The position numbers and the translations under genes were made by a program. A model generated the notes under the pieces. That model searched no databases and was not told where the DNA came from. It saw only the letters and a list, made by a program, of their open reading frames with translations. Of a stretch of DNA of 15,551 nucleotides, positions 6,194 to 13,243 are shown one piece after another. The stretch lies in contig CAMCOB010000021.1 in assembly GCA_945876305.1 (NCBI GenBank), forward strand, positions 1 to 15,551. The letters are read 5' to 3'. Each line of letters begins with the position of its first letter. Positions within the stretch are counted from its first letter, which is position 1. This DNA is from Bifidobacterium breve. GTDB taxonomy: Bacteria; Actinomycetota; Thermoleophilia; Miltoncostaeales; Miltoncostaeaceae.

Positions 6194-6741
6194 ACCTCGG
6201 TGTCCTCTTCAACGTCGGCGTCCCCATCTGCGGGGGCGCCGGCGTCGAGTTCATCGGACGGCGCAAGCGTGCCGTTGGTGATGTCGGCAAGCGCACGGAT
6301 GACGGTGACCGACAGGGCGTCGCTCACTGCCACCTGAATGGACGAGCCGTCGGCGTCTTGCAGGCCCACGGTCCAGTGGGGAACAACCTGGCCATCGTCC
6401 TGCACGTGAGGTGGAGTGACGGCGGCGCCCACGAGGCTCTCGATGTTCACACCAAAGAGCATGGAGGCGGGCATGACGGTGGGCTCGGGCTCCCACGATG
6501 CGGCCTCAGGCGGCATCTGGCCACGCATCGACTCGGCCTGGGTGAACGCACCCATCACATTCTCGGCGTCCTGACGGCTGATAAAGGCTGTGGCCTGCAC
6601 GGACGGTCCGCCAAGGAAGGCGATGATTGCCGAGGGAATCTGCTCGGGCTCGGGACCCTCTTCGCCCTCGGGCACATCGATCTGAACGTCGACGGGGCCG
6701 GCCTCGAACCCTGTGGCCTGGAACGCGATGGTATGACGCAC
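6190..6741 (-). CDS. Hypothetical acidic protein
   Basis: I do not recognise this 183-residue protein. It is soluble, with no signal peptide or membrane helix. The first 20 residues look like two beta strands (HTIAFQATG, PVDVQIDVP), followed by an acidic Pro/Glu-rich linker, an amphipathic stretch around 56-76, further strands (WTVGLQDADGSSIQVAVS, 123-140) and a strongly acidic tail (164-183). The GTG start at 6741 is chosen because AGGAG lies 4 nt upstream. No ATG occurs nearby in frame, and the first residues are well formed. It starts 30 bp from the divergent pabB start, so the two promoters must overlap. The stop interlocks with the convergent hydrolase-fold gene. Confidence 0.75.
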   Translation of the reverse strand: MRHTIAFQATGFEAGPVDVQIDVPEGEEGPEPEQIPSAIIAFLGGPSVQATAFISRQDAENVMGAFTQAESMRGQMPPEAASWEPEPTVMPASMLFGVNIESLVGAAVTPPHVQDDGQVVPHWTVGLQDADGSSIQVAVSDALSVTVIRALADITNGTLAPSDELDAGAPADGDADVEEDTEV

Positions 6742-6745
6742 GGCT

Positions 6746-6750
6746 CTCCT
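6746..6750 (-). promoter_or_regulatory. Ribosome binding site deciding the GTG start at 6741
   Basis: AGGAG, read leftward, ends 4 nt before GTG at 6741. This supports the GTG over more distant upstream in-frame starts, which would run across pabB. Confidence 0.6.
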
Positions 6751-6757
6751 CGTTGTG

Positions 6758-6763
6758 TAGCGT
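6758..6763 (+). promoter_or_regulatory. Candidate -10 element for pabB
   Basis: TAGCGT fits TAnnnT and ends 8 nt before the pabB ATG at 6772, so transcription could begin at or next to the start codon. GAAGG between them could alternatively serve as a weak Shine-Dalgarno. The same hexamer TAGCGT appears upstream of the type I glutamine synthetase gene (13206-13211). No convincing -35 is seen. Confidence 0.33.
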
Positions 6764-6771
6764 CGAAGGTC

Positions 6772-8112
6772 ATGGGGCAACACGGCGCCATAGTGGCCTT
6801 CGCGGGACGATCCATTCTCACACAGCCGGGAGGCGCGGTGACCCTCCGCGTGCCCGGACGGGTCCGTGCCGACATCCTGCTCGCTGCCCTCGCCCACCTC
6901 GACCGACCCGTGCTCGTGCGGTACCTCGGCCAGACCATCGTTGCTGCCTGCCCCGACGAGGTCGCCACTGGCGCGTCGGTGTGGGACGCCCTGCGCCGAC
7001 CCAGTCGTCACACGGGTGTGCACCCCATGGCCGGTGGCTGGATGGGCCTGCTGGCCGATCGCCTGGCCGGCACGGTCGAACTGCTGCCGGGCTCCCCACC
7101 AGATGAAGCAGGACCACCACCAGGAGCAATCGCGCGGTACCCGGCGGTATTCGTGATCACCGACGATGGAACAGCAACCCTGCACGCCGAGACACGCGGC
7201 GAGCAATTTGAAGCCCTGCGACGCGCGGTCGACGCGCCCCCGACACCGGGGTCAGTCCCCGGGGGGGGTCAGTCCCCGGGGGGGGTCAGTCGCCGTGACA
7301 AAAGTGTGTTGTCGTCACTTCCGGGCGATCTCTACCTCGCTGCCGTTGACCGGGCTCGCGATCTCATCCGGGCCGGCGACGTCTATCAGGTCAATCTTGT
7401 GCAGCGGCTCGACGCGGAATGGGTGCACGGGCCGCTTGCGCTCGCCCGGGCAATGTGGGATGCCGCTGGCGATGCGCCCCACCGGGCCTTCGTCACCCTG
7501 CCCGAGGGCACGGTCATCTCGGCATCGCCCGAACGCATGGTGGCGTCTGACGGCCACGTGGCCTGGAGTGAGCCCATCAAGGGCACAGCCGCGCCCGGCA
7601 AGCACGCGGAGCTCACGCGCAGTGTGAAGGACCGGGCAGAGCACGTGATGATCGTCGATCTGGTGCGTAGCGATCTGGGGCGTGTTGCCCGGCCGGGCGG
7701 CGTATCCGTACCGCTCTTGATGGGCCCTCTCGGAACCTCGTATGCCGACCACATGGTGAGCCACGTGCGCGCTGAACTGCGCGACGACGTGGGCCCGGCT
7801 GACGTGCTGCGGGCGGTGTTCCCCGCCGGATCGGTCACCGGTGCGCCAAAGGTGCGCGCCCTTGAGGTGATCCGCGAGATCGAGCCCGTGGGCCGTGGGC
7901 CGGCATTCGGCAGCGTGGTGGCGGTAGGTACCGATGGGTCGCTCGATGCCAGCGTGACCATCCGCACCGCCTGGCTGCCCACGGGCGTACCCCACGCCCA
8001 GTACTGGTCGGGCGGGGCCATTGTGTGGGACTCCGACCCAACCGCCGAGCGCGACGAGGCGTGGCGCAAGGCACGCCCATTCCTCGACGCCCTGGGCACG
8101 GAGGCGCCATGA
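6772..8112 (+). CDS. pabB: Aminodeoxychorismate synthase component I
   Basis: Converts chorismate plus ammonia (from a PabA glutaminase, not in this window) to 4-amino-4-deoxychorismate for folate synthesis. The 446-residue protein has a divergent N-terminal region (1-155) and the chorismate-binding domain (about 183-440). Motifs seen are RAGDVYQVNLVQRL (200-213), ISASPER (249-255), PIKGTAAPG (268-276), KDRAEHVMIVDLVRSDLGRV (286-305), FPAGSVTGAPKVRALE (350-365) and GGAIVWDSDP (414-423). Lys270 in PIKGT is the PabB signature; anthranilate synthases have PIAGT. Residues about 157-177 are encoded by a G-rich tandem repeat inserted in the linker between the two regions. ATG 6772 gives a family-like N-terminus. 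The stop overlaps the next start (ATGA), coupling pabB to pabC. Confidence 0.92.
   Translation: MGQHGAIVAFAGRSILTQPGGAVTLRVPGRVRADILLAALAHLDRPVLVRYLGQTIVAACPDEVATGASVWDALRRPSRHTGVHPMAGGWMGLLADRLAGTVELLPGSPPDEAGPPPGAIARYPAVFVITDDGTATLHAETRGEQFEALRRAVDAPPTPGSVPGGGQSPGGVSRRDKSVLSSLPGDLYLAAVDRARDLIRAGDVYQVNLVQRLDAEWVHGPLALARAMWDAAGDAPHRAFVTLPEGTVISASPERMVASDGHVAWSEPIKGTAAPGKHAELTRSVKDRAEHVMIVDLVRSDLGRVARPGGVSVPLLMGPLGTSYADHMVSHVRAELRDDVGPADVLRAVFPAGSVTGAPKVRALEVIREIEPVGRGPAFGSVVAVGTDGSLDASVTIRTAWLPTGVPHAQYWSGGAIVWDSDPTAERDEAWRKARPFLDALGTEAP
7248..7308 (+). repeat. 17-nt tandem repeat with two G8 tracts inside pabB
   Basis: TCAGT recurs at 7252, 7269 and 7286, an exact 17-nt period, with GGGG/CCCC able to pair around each. 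G8 tracts lie at 7261-7268 and 7278-7285. The tail CGCCGTGACAAAAGTG matches the tail of the intergenic copy at 243-285 with a few changes. The insertion is in frame and encodes a Pro/Gly/Ser-rich linker. Since 17 is not a multiple of 3, gain or loss of one unit, or slippage of one G, would frameshift pabB. Confidence 0.85.
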
Positions 8113-8903
8113 GCCACGTGGTGTGGCTGGATGGCGCGCTGGTCGACCCTGCCACCGCGGCGCTGCCCATCACCGACCCCGGCGTGCGCTGGGGCGACGG
8201 CCTGTTTGAGACCATGCGCGCCGAGAACGGGCAGGTGGCCATGCTCGACCGCCACCTCGCGCGCCTGTCGGCATCCATCACCGCGCTCGCGCTCAATCCC
8301 ATCCCCACAGGCGCCGACATCCGCGCGGCCGTTGACGCCGTGGTGGCGCAACTGGACGACACCCCCCACCGCGTGCGCATTACCGTGACCACCCACCCCA
8401 CCCTGCTGGTTGAGGCCACGCCCTACGAGCCGGCCGATCCCAACACCGGCGTGGCCGTCGTGGCCCTGCCGGGCACCTGGTGGCCCGGTAACGAGATCCA
8501 CGAGCACAAGACGCTGTCGTATGCCCACCACCGCCTGGCGCACCGCCGCGCGGTGGCCGCCGGTGCCGACCACGCCCTGCTCATCGACGCCCAGGGTCGC
8601 CTGGGTGAATCGGACGCCGCCAATGTGTTCATCGTGACGGGAGGCACTCTGGTAACCCCACCCGTTGAGGGAATCCTCGGTGGCGTGACCCGCGACCTGC
8701 TGCTTGAGGCCGCGGCCGCTGAGGGAATCCCGGTTGAGGTGCGCCACATCGGCGCATCCGAATGGCGCGGTGCCGACGAGGTGCTGCTGAGCAATGGCCT
8801 GGCGGGCGTCACATCGGTGTTGACGATCGACGGTGCTCCGGTGGGCCATGGCACCCCGGGGCCCATGGCTGCCCGGCTGCGGCAGGCGTACACCGCGCAG
8901 TAG
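8109..8903 (+). CDS. pabC: Class IV aminotransferase, probable aminodeoxychorismate lyase
   Basis: PLP enzyme of fold type IV, 264 residues. It has DPGVRWGDGLFETMRAENG (23-41), RHLARL (48-53), the PLP lysine Lys134 in HKTLSY (133-138), LGESDAANVFIV (165-176, with the conserved Glu167) and PVEGILGGVTRDLLLE (185-200). The family also includes branched-chain and D-amino-acid aminotransferases. The lyase assignment, which releases pyruvate and p-aminobenzoate from aminodeoxychorismate, rests mainly on its 4-nt overlap with pabB, which makes the two halves of p-aminobenzoate synthesis a coupled pair. The start is the ATG of the ATGA overlap, matching family N-termini. It is convergent with the PucR-type regulator, with a 140-nt repeat-bearing gap between them. 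Confidence 0.85.
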   Translation: MSHVVWLDGALVDPATAALPITDPGVRWGDGLFETMRAENGQVAMLDRHLARLSASITALALNPIPTGADIRAAVDAVVAQLDDTPHRVRITVTTHPTLLVEATPYEPADPNTGVAVVALPGTWWPGNEIHEHKTLSYAHHRLAHRRAVAAGADHALLIDAQGRLGESDAANVFIVTGGTLVTPPVEGILGGVTRDLLLEAAAAEGIPVEVRHIGASEWRGADEVLLSNGLAGVTSVLTIDGAPVGHGTPGPMAARLRQAYTAQ

Positions 8904-8923
8904 CCGCGTTGCGCAACTCGGGC

Positions 8924-8959
8924 AGGTTGTGACCCCTCGGCAGGGGGGCACCCGGCGCC
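8924..8959. repeat. 36-nt direct repeat, copy 1
   Basis: This stretch is identical over 36 nt to 8990-9025. Its core, GTGACCCCTCGGCAGGGGGG followed by CAC, can fold as GTG/CAC plus CCCCT/AGGGG around CGGC. It lies between the convergent pabC and pucR-type genes, so it may act as a bidirectional terminator or be a REP-like element. Confidence 0.85.
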
Positions 8960-8989
8960 CGCCGTCGGGTGGAATGCGGAAGCCCATGA

Positions 8990-9025
8990 AGGTTGTGACC
9001 CCTCGGCAGGGGGGCACCCGGCGCC
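8990..9025. repeat. 36-nt direct repeat, copy 2
   Basis: This is a perfect second copy of 8924-8959, after a 30-nt non-repeated gap. Similarity stops abruptly at both ends. It finishes 19 nt before the stop of the regulator gene. The geometry mimics a minimal CRISPR unit, but there are only two copies and no cas gene in view. Confidence 0.85.
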
Positions 9026-9043
9026 ACGTGAGTACCGCCGGGC

Positions 9044-10735
9044 CTAGGCCTTCTTCGCCCCTCGGCCGCCGCCACGCGATGGCTTCTCAGTGCTGGGCGC
9101 GGTCACCTTGTGGCCGAGCAGGCGCATGGCCTTGAGACCCAGCGACAACTTCTCGCGGTCGTCGGTCTTGCCGATGTCGAGCCCGGCGAGTTCGGTGATG
9201 CGGTCGAGCCGGTACCTGATGGTGTGGCGGTGGGTAAACAGCGTCGACGCCGTGGCGGCCAGGTTGCAGTCGAGATCGAGATAGGTGGAAACGGTGCCCA
9301 CCAGTTCGGTCTGGTACTGCTCGTCGTACCGCACCAGGGGCGCGATGGTCTGGTCGTAGAACGCGTCGAGTTCTTCGGGCTTGTCGGCAAACACCTGAAA
9401 GAGCAACTTGTAGGTGCCGGTCTCCTCAAAGGTGACCACCTCACCGGATCGGCCGAGCCGTTCGCCGATGCTGAGCGCCAGTTGCGCCTCGTCAATTGCG
9501 GAGCCGAGGCGCTCCGGGTCGGTCTGGTGGCGCGACAGCGCAAGGGTGAGCGTGAGTCCGGGCACGGTCGGGCCGGTCGCCGCCAGCAGGCGCCTGGCCA
9601 GGGTATGCGCCAGTTCCTCAGGGCCCTCACCCTCATCGCCCTCGGCACGGCGAGGCAGCAGGATTACCAGCAGGCCCTCGTGCCAGTCGACAAGCGCACG
9701 TGGCCAGTGAAGTTCGAGCACGCCCCGGGTCTGCTGCATAAAGCGGCGCACCAGGCGTGGATCGGTAATGACCCGGCCGTCGGAGTGCGGGTCCTGCAGC
9801 GTGCCCACCACCGCCACCGCGCCCTCCGAGAGGTCGGCACCCAGGAGGCGGGCACGGCGCACCAGCGACTCGCGGCTGACCACCTCGCCCGCGAGGAGTT
9901 CCTCGATCAAGTCGCCGCGAAGGCGTGCCTCGGTATCCGCCCGGGTGTTCTCCCGCACACGCTCCACGAGCAGGGCGTCGGTGAGCGCCTGCGCCGCCGG
10001 ATCGGCACCGGGATTGTCGGCGCACCACGCCACCAGTACGCCCGCCATGGTGCCGTCGCCATCCAGTTGCAGGATGTGTGTGCCCTGCACTCCGCTCTCG
10101 ACGAACGGGCCGAGGAGCGACGCGGGGCCATGACCGCGGGCTGCCTCGATGGCCTCGTGAAGCGAATCCTCGCGGGCATCCGATATGCCGGCTGCGCCCA
10201 GAATGTCGAGGTATTCGTCGAGCAGCGCAACCGGGGCAGCAAACAGATGGGAGGCGGCCTCGGCGATGCCCGGCACCCCACGGCCCGAGATGAGCGCCTG
10301 ACGGAACACGCGGCGGGCCTCGCGCTCGCGCTCCTCGCCGGAGAGGGCTTGGGCGATGGCCGACAGCACATCCCCCCACGGACGGTCGGCGGGAATGACG
10401 ATGACCGGCACTGTGGGATCGCCCGAGATGGCAACCCGCGTGATGACGGCCACCACACCAGCCGGCACCGTCTTTGCGATGCCCCGCGGGGCCACCAGCA
10501 GGCCCGCCTCGGCCTGTGGCGCGGCGGGATCGTCGAGGACCAGGGCACCGATCGTGACTCCGTCGGCACCGCCCTCGGGCGTGATTGATGCACCCTCCAG
10601 CGCGGGAAGCGCAAGGATGTCGCGAAGGGCGCGGCCAGCCGTCGACGCAGCCGGGGCGCGTCGGGATGATCTGGAACGCGTGCTCACGGGTGAAGCATGG
10701 CCCACCTGTGAGGCCGCGGCAACCCGGGTCGACAT
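9044..10735 (-). CDS. PucR/CdaR-family transcriptional regulator
   Basis: 563-residue cytosolic regulator. Residues about 35-130 resemble the PucR N-terminal domain (LRDILALPALEGASI, then LLVAPRG and VIVIPADRPWGDVL). About 135-290 is a sensor-like middle region, and about 295-440 is the CdaR GGDEF-like domain. The C-terminal helix-turn-helix (478-540) carries the typical LDLDCNLAATASTLFTHRHT and IRYRLDRITELAGLDI. A basic Gly-rich tail ends the protein. Known relatives control purine, sugar-acid or nitrogen-compound catabolism. ATG 10735 is chosen for the GGGGA 7 nt upstream and a sensible N-terminus; the frame stays open further upstream, across the divergent gene. Divergence from a glutamine synthetase gene suggests nitrogen control (inference). 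Confidence 0.85.
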   Translation of the reverse strand: MSTRVAAASQVGHASPVSTRSRSSRRAPAASTAGRALRDILALPALEGASITPEGGADGVTIGALVLDDPAAPQAEAGLLVAPRGIAKTVPAGVVAVITRVAISGDPTVPVIVIPADRPWGDVLSAIAQALSGEEREREARRVFRQALISGRGVPGIAEAASHLFAAPVALLDEYLDILGAAGISDAREDSLHEAIEAARGHGPASLLGPFVESGVQGTHILQLDGDGTMAGVLVAWCADNPGADPAAQALTDALLVERVRENTRADTEARLRGDLIEELLAGEVVSRESLVRRARLLGADLSEGAVAVVGTLQDPHSDGRVITDPRLVRRFMQQTRGVLELHWPRALVDWHEGLLVILLPRRAEGDEGEGPEELAHTLARRLLAATGPTVPGLTLTLALSRHQTDPERLGSAIDEAQLALSIGERLGRSGEVVTFEETGTYKLLFQVFADKPEELDAFYDQTIAPLVRYDEQYQTELVGTVSTYLDLDCNLAATASTLFTHRHTIRYRLDRITELAGLDIGKTDDREKLSLGLKAMRLLGHKVTAPSTEKPSRGGGRGAKKA

Positions 10736-10946
10736 GCCTTTGTCCCCATGCACAAATGGACGATGGTGCTTTCTGGCCCATCGCATGGCCCCGCGGACCA
10801 CTGATCTCCGTATTCTGTTGGGGCCGGGTGGATGCCCGGCGTGCGCGACGGTCCCGGGGGAGGAGCTCTCCCACGCGTCGTGCACGTACCGTTTCGATGC
10901 CGGAATGCGGGGGCTCCCGTGTTCGGCCAGGAGGATGGACCGACCG
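10736..10946. other. Divergent control region between the PucR-type regulator and glutamine synthetase III
   Basis: 211 nt separate the two start codons. TATTCT at 10811-10816 could be a rightward -10, but no good -35 accompanies it. I see no clear inverted-repeat operator. Regulation must act here for both genes, as neither has another upstream space. Confidence 0.5.
10929..10934 (+). promoter_or_regulatory. AGGAGG Shine-Dalgarno of glutamine synthetase III
   Basis: A consensus AGGAGG abuts an in-frame ATG at 10935 (spacing 0, unusable) and lies 12 nt before the in-frame ATG at 10947. The second is therefore the probable start, though the spacing is longer than ideal. Confidence 0.6.
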
Positions 10947-13100
10947 ATGCCGACCCGCGAGAAGAACGTCGGAGCTGCGCAGTGGTTCCCCGACGCCGTC
11001 TCCGCCGTGGAGATTGTTGACCTGACGCTGCCCGAGAACAACATCTTCGGGGAGAACGTGTTTGGGCCAGCCGCACAGCGCGCCCGCCTGCCCAAGGCCG
11101 TGTACCGCAAGCTTCAGGCCACCATCGATCGCGGCGCGGAGCTCGACCCGTCGATCGCCGACACCGTGGCAGCTGCGATGAAGGACTGGGCCCTTGCCAA
11201 GGGCGCCACCCATTACACGCACTGGTTTCAGCCGCTCACCGGGTCAACCGCCGAGAAGCACGATTCGTTCTTTGGGCCCACGGGCGAGGGCACGAGCCTG
11301 GCCGAGTTCTCGGGCAAGGAACTGATCCAGGCCGAGCCCGACGCGTCGTCATTCCCCACCGGCGGCATCCGCGCCACGTTTGAGGCCCGTGGCTACACCG
11401 CATGGGACCCAACGAGCCCGGCATTTCTTCTTGAGAACCCCAACGGCGCCACGCTGTGTATTCCCACGGCCTTTATGTCGTGGACCGGCGAGGCGCTTGA
11501 TAACAAGATCCCGCTGCTGCGCTCGATGGAGGCGCTCTCCACATCGGCGCTGAAGGCCCTCGTGCTGTTTGGTGACGACGAGAGCCAGCGTGTGTTTACC
11601 ACCGTGGGTGCCGAGCAGGAGTACTTCCTGATCGACGAGCAGTACTACTTTGACCGCCCCGACATCATCAACACCGGTCGTACGCTGTTCGGTGCAAAGC
11701 CACCCAAGGGTCACGAGCTTGACGACCACTACTTCGGCAGCATTCCGGAGCGCGTGCTGGCGTACATGATGGAGGTCGAGCGTGAGCTCGCCCGCCTGGG
11801 CGTGCCCATCAAGACTCGCCACAACGAGGTGGCACCCGGCCAGTACGAGGTTGCTCCCATCTTTGAGAGCTCCAACGTGGGGGCCGATCACCAACACCTG
11901 GTGATGCAGACCCTGCAGAAGGTGGCCCGCCGCTACGGCCTGGTGTGTCTGCTGCACGAGAAGCCCTTCGCGGGCGTCAACGGCTCGGGCAAGCACAACA
12001 ACTGGTCGATGGGCACCGACACCGGCCGCAACCTGCTGGACCCCGGTGACACCCCGCACGACAACCTGCAGTTTCTGTTCTTCGCCGCTGCCGTCATTCG
12101 CGCGGTGGACAAGTACGCAGGCCTGCTGCGCGCCACAGTGGCCACCGCTGGTCAGGACCACCGTCTGGGTGCCAACGAGGCCCCGCCGGCCATCATCTCG
12201 GTGTACCTCGGCGGCGAGATCCAGAAGGTGATGGAGGCCTGCGCATCGAGCAAGACCATGCGCTCCACGCCCAGGTCGTTTCTGGGTCTGGGCACTCCGG
12301 TGCTGCCGTCCATGCCGCTGCACGCGGGCGACCGCAACCGCACCAGCCCATTTGCCTTCACCGGCAACAAGTTTGAGTTCCGGGCGCTTGGCTCCAACCA
12401 GGAGCTGGGCCTGCCCAACACGGTGCTGAACACGATCGTGGCCGAGAGCGTTGACCACATGTCGGCGGAGCTGAAGCGCAAGCTGGGCAAGCGCGGCACC
12501 AAGCTGGAGACCGCCGTCATTGAGGTTGTGCGCGCGGTGTACCGCGAGCATGGCCGCGTGGTGTTTGACGGCGATGGCTACTCGGACGCCTGGCACGCAG
12601 AGGCTGCGAAGCGTGGACTGCTGAACCTGAGCACCACGCCCGATGCCCTGCCGCAGTTCGTCACACCGGCAGCCGTGCAGGTGTTCAGCAAGTACAAGGT
12701 GCTCGACAAGCGGGAGATCACTGCCCGGTACGACGTGTACGTGGAGCAGTACATCACCAAGGTGAACATCGAGGCGGAGACCACCGCCAACATGGCGCGC
12801 ACCATCATTCTTCCGGCCGCGCTCAGGCAGATCGCCCTGTGCCAGGCCGCGGGTATCGAGGTGCTGATCGACGAGATCACCTCGACCACCGAGGCGCTCG
12901 TCGTGGCCATCGTGGCGCTTGAGAAGGCGAACTCCAGCCACCCGCACAGCGGCACCGCCATCAAGCACGCCGTGTACATGCGGGACAAGGTGCTGACCGC
13001 AATGATCGCCGTGCGCGAGATCGCCGACATCCTGGAGGGAATCGTGGCCGACGACATGTGGCCGCTTCCCAAGTACCAGGAGATGCTGTTTGTGAGGTAG
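10947..13100 (+). CDS. glnN: Glutamine synthetase type III
   Basis: ATP-dependent glutamate + ammonia to glutamine. At 717 residues it has the large size of the type III family, not the roughly 440 of type I. Family features: the N-terminal SxxFGENVFG-like segment (IFGENVFG, 33-40), HYTHWFQPLTGSTAEKHDSF (89-108), FPTGGIRATFEARGYTAWDP (136-155), EAEQEYF-type metal ligands in VGAEQEYFLID (220-230), RHNEVAPGQYE (291-301), HEKPFAGVNGSGKHNNWS (337-354) and the DHRLGANEAPPAI nucleotide/substrate region (404-416). The long helical C-terminal extension is present. The gene is divergent from a PucR-type regulator and ends before a strong terminator, so it is probably its own transcription unit. Confidence 0.95.
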   Translation: MPTREKNVGAAQWFPDAVSAVEIVDLTLPENNIFGENVFGPAAQRARLPKAVYRKLQATIDRGAELDPSIADTVAAAMKDWALAKGATHYTHWFQPLTGSTAEKHDSFFGPTGEGTSLAEFSGKELIQAEPDASSFPTGGIRATFEARGYTAWDPTSPAFLLENPNGATLCIPTAFMSWTGEALDNKIPLLRSMEALSTSALKALVLFGDDESQRVFTTVGAEQEYFLIDEQYYFDRPDIINTGRTLFGAKPPKGHELDDHYFGSIPERVLAYMMEVERELARLGVPIKTRHNEVAPGQYEVAPIFESSNVGADHQHLVMQTLQKVARRYGLVCLLHEKPFAGVNGSGKHNNWSMGTDTGRNLLDPGDTPHDNLQFLFFAAAVIRAVDKYAGLLRATVATAGQDHRLGANEAPPAIISVYLGGEIQKVMEACASSKTMRSTPRSFLGLGTPVLPSMPLHAGDRNRTSPFAFTGNKFEFRALGSNQELGLPNTVLNTIVAESVDHMSAELKRKLGKRGTKLETAVIEVVRAVYREHGRVVFDGDGYSDAWHAEAAKRGLLNLSTTPDALPQFVTPAAVQVFSKYKVLDKREITARYDVYVEQYITKVNIEAETTANMARTIILPAALRQIALCQAAGIEVLIDEITSTTEALVVAIVALEKANSSHPHSGTAIKHAVYMRDKVLTAMIAVREIADILEGIVADDMWPLPKYQEMLFVR

Positions 13101-13124
13101 CAGACCCCGCCACTCCGGCAGGAC

Positions 13125-13155
13125 CGCAGGGCGCCTTCGGGCGCCCTGCGTGTTT
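13125..13155 (+). terminator. Intrinsic terminator after glutamine synthetase III
   Basis: There is a perfect 11-bp GC-rich stem (CGCAGGGCGCC / GGCGCCCTGCG, 13125-13135 and 13140-13150) closed by a UUCG tetraloop and followed by TGTTT. It starts 24 nt after the stop codon and separates the two glutamine synthetase genes transcriptionally. Confidence 0.92.
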
Positions 13156-13202
13156 ACAGAGGGGCAGACAGAGTGGCAGCAGCCGGGAGGGGGCGGTCGC
13201 CG

Positions 13203-13211
13203 TGTTAGCGT
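13203..13211 (+). promoter_or_regulatory. Candidate extended -10 for the type I glutamine synthetase
   Basis: TGTTAGCGT fits the extended -10 form TGnTAnnnT. It predicts a leader of roughly 25 nt carrying GAAGGG (13232-13237) ahead of the GTG at 13244. No -35 is obvious. A promoter is expected here because a strong terminator lies just upstream. Confidence 0.4.
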
Positions 13212-13243
13212 CATTCTGCGGCAAACCTCGTGAAGGGACGAAA

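Noticed and set aside
8924..9025. CRISPR array
   Set aside because: There are only two repeats and one gap, no cas genes or leader, and a degenerate copy elsewhere. I record it as a repeat pair.
11349..13214. 621-codon open frame opposite glutamine synthetase III
   Set aside because: Its composition is His/Val/Gln-rich, the mirror of a strongly conserved gene on the other strand. Similar long shadows occur opposite pabB-pabC (7386-9017), the ligase (1870-3312) and the PucR-type gene (9110-10588).
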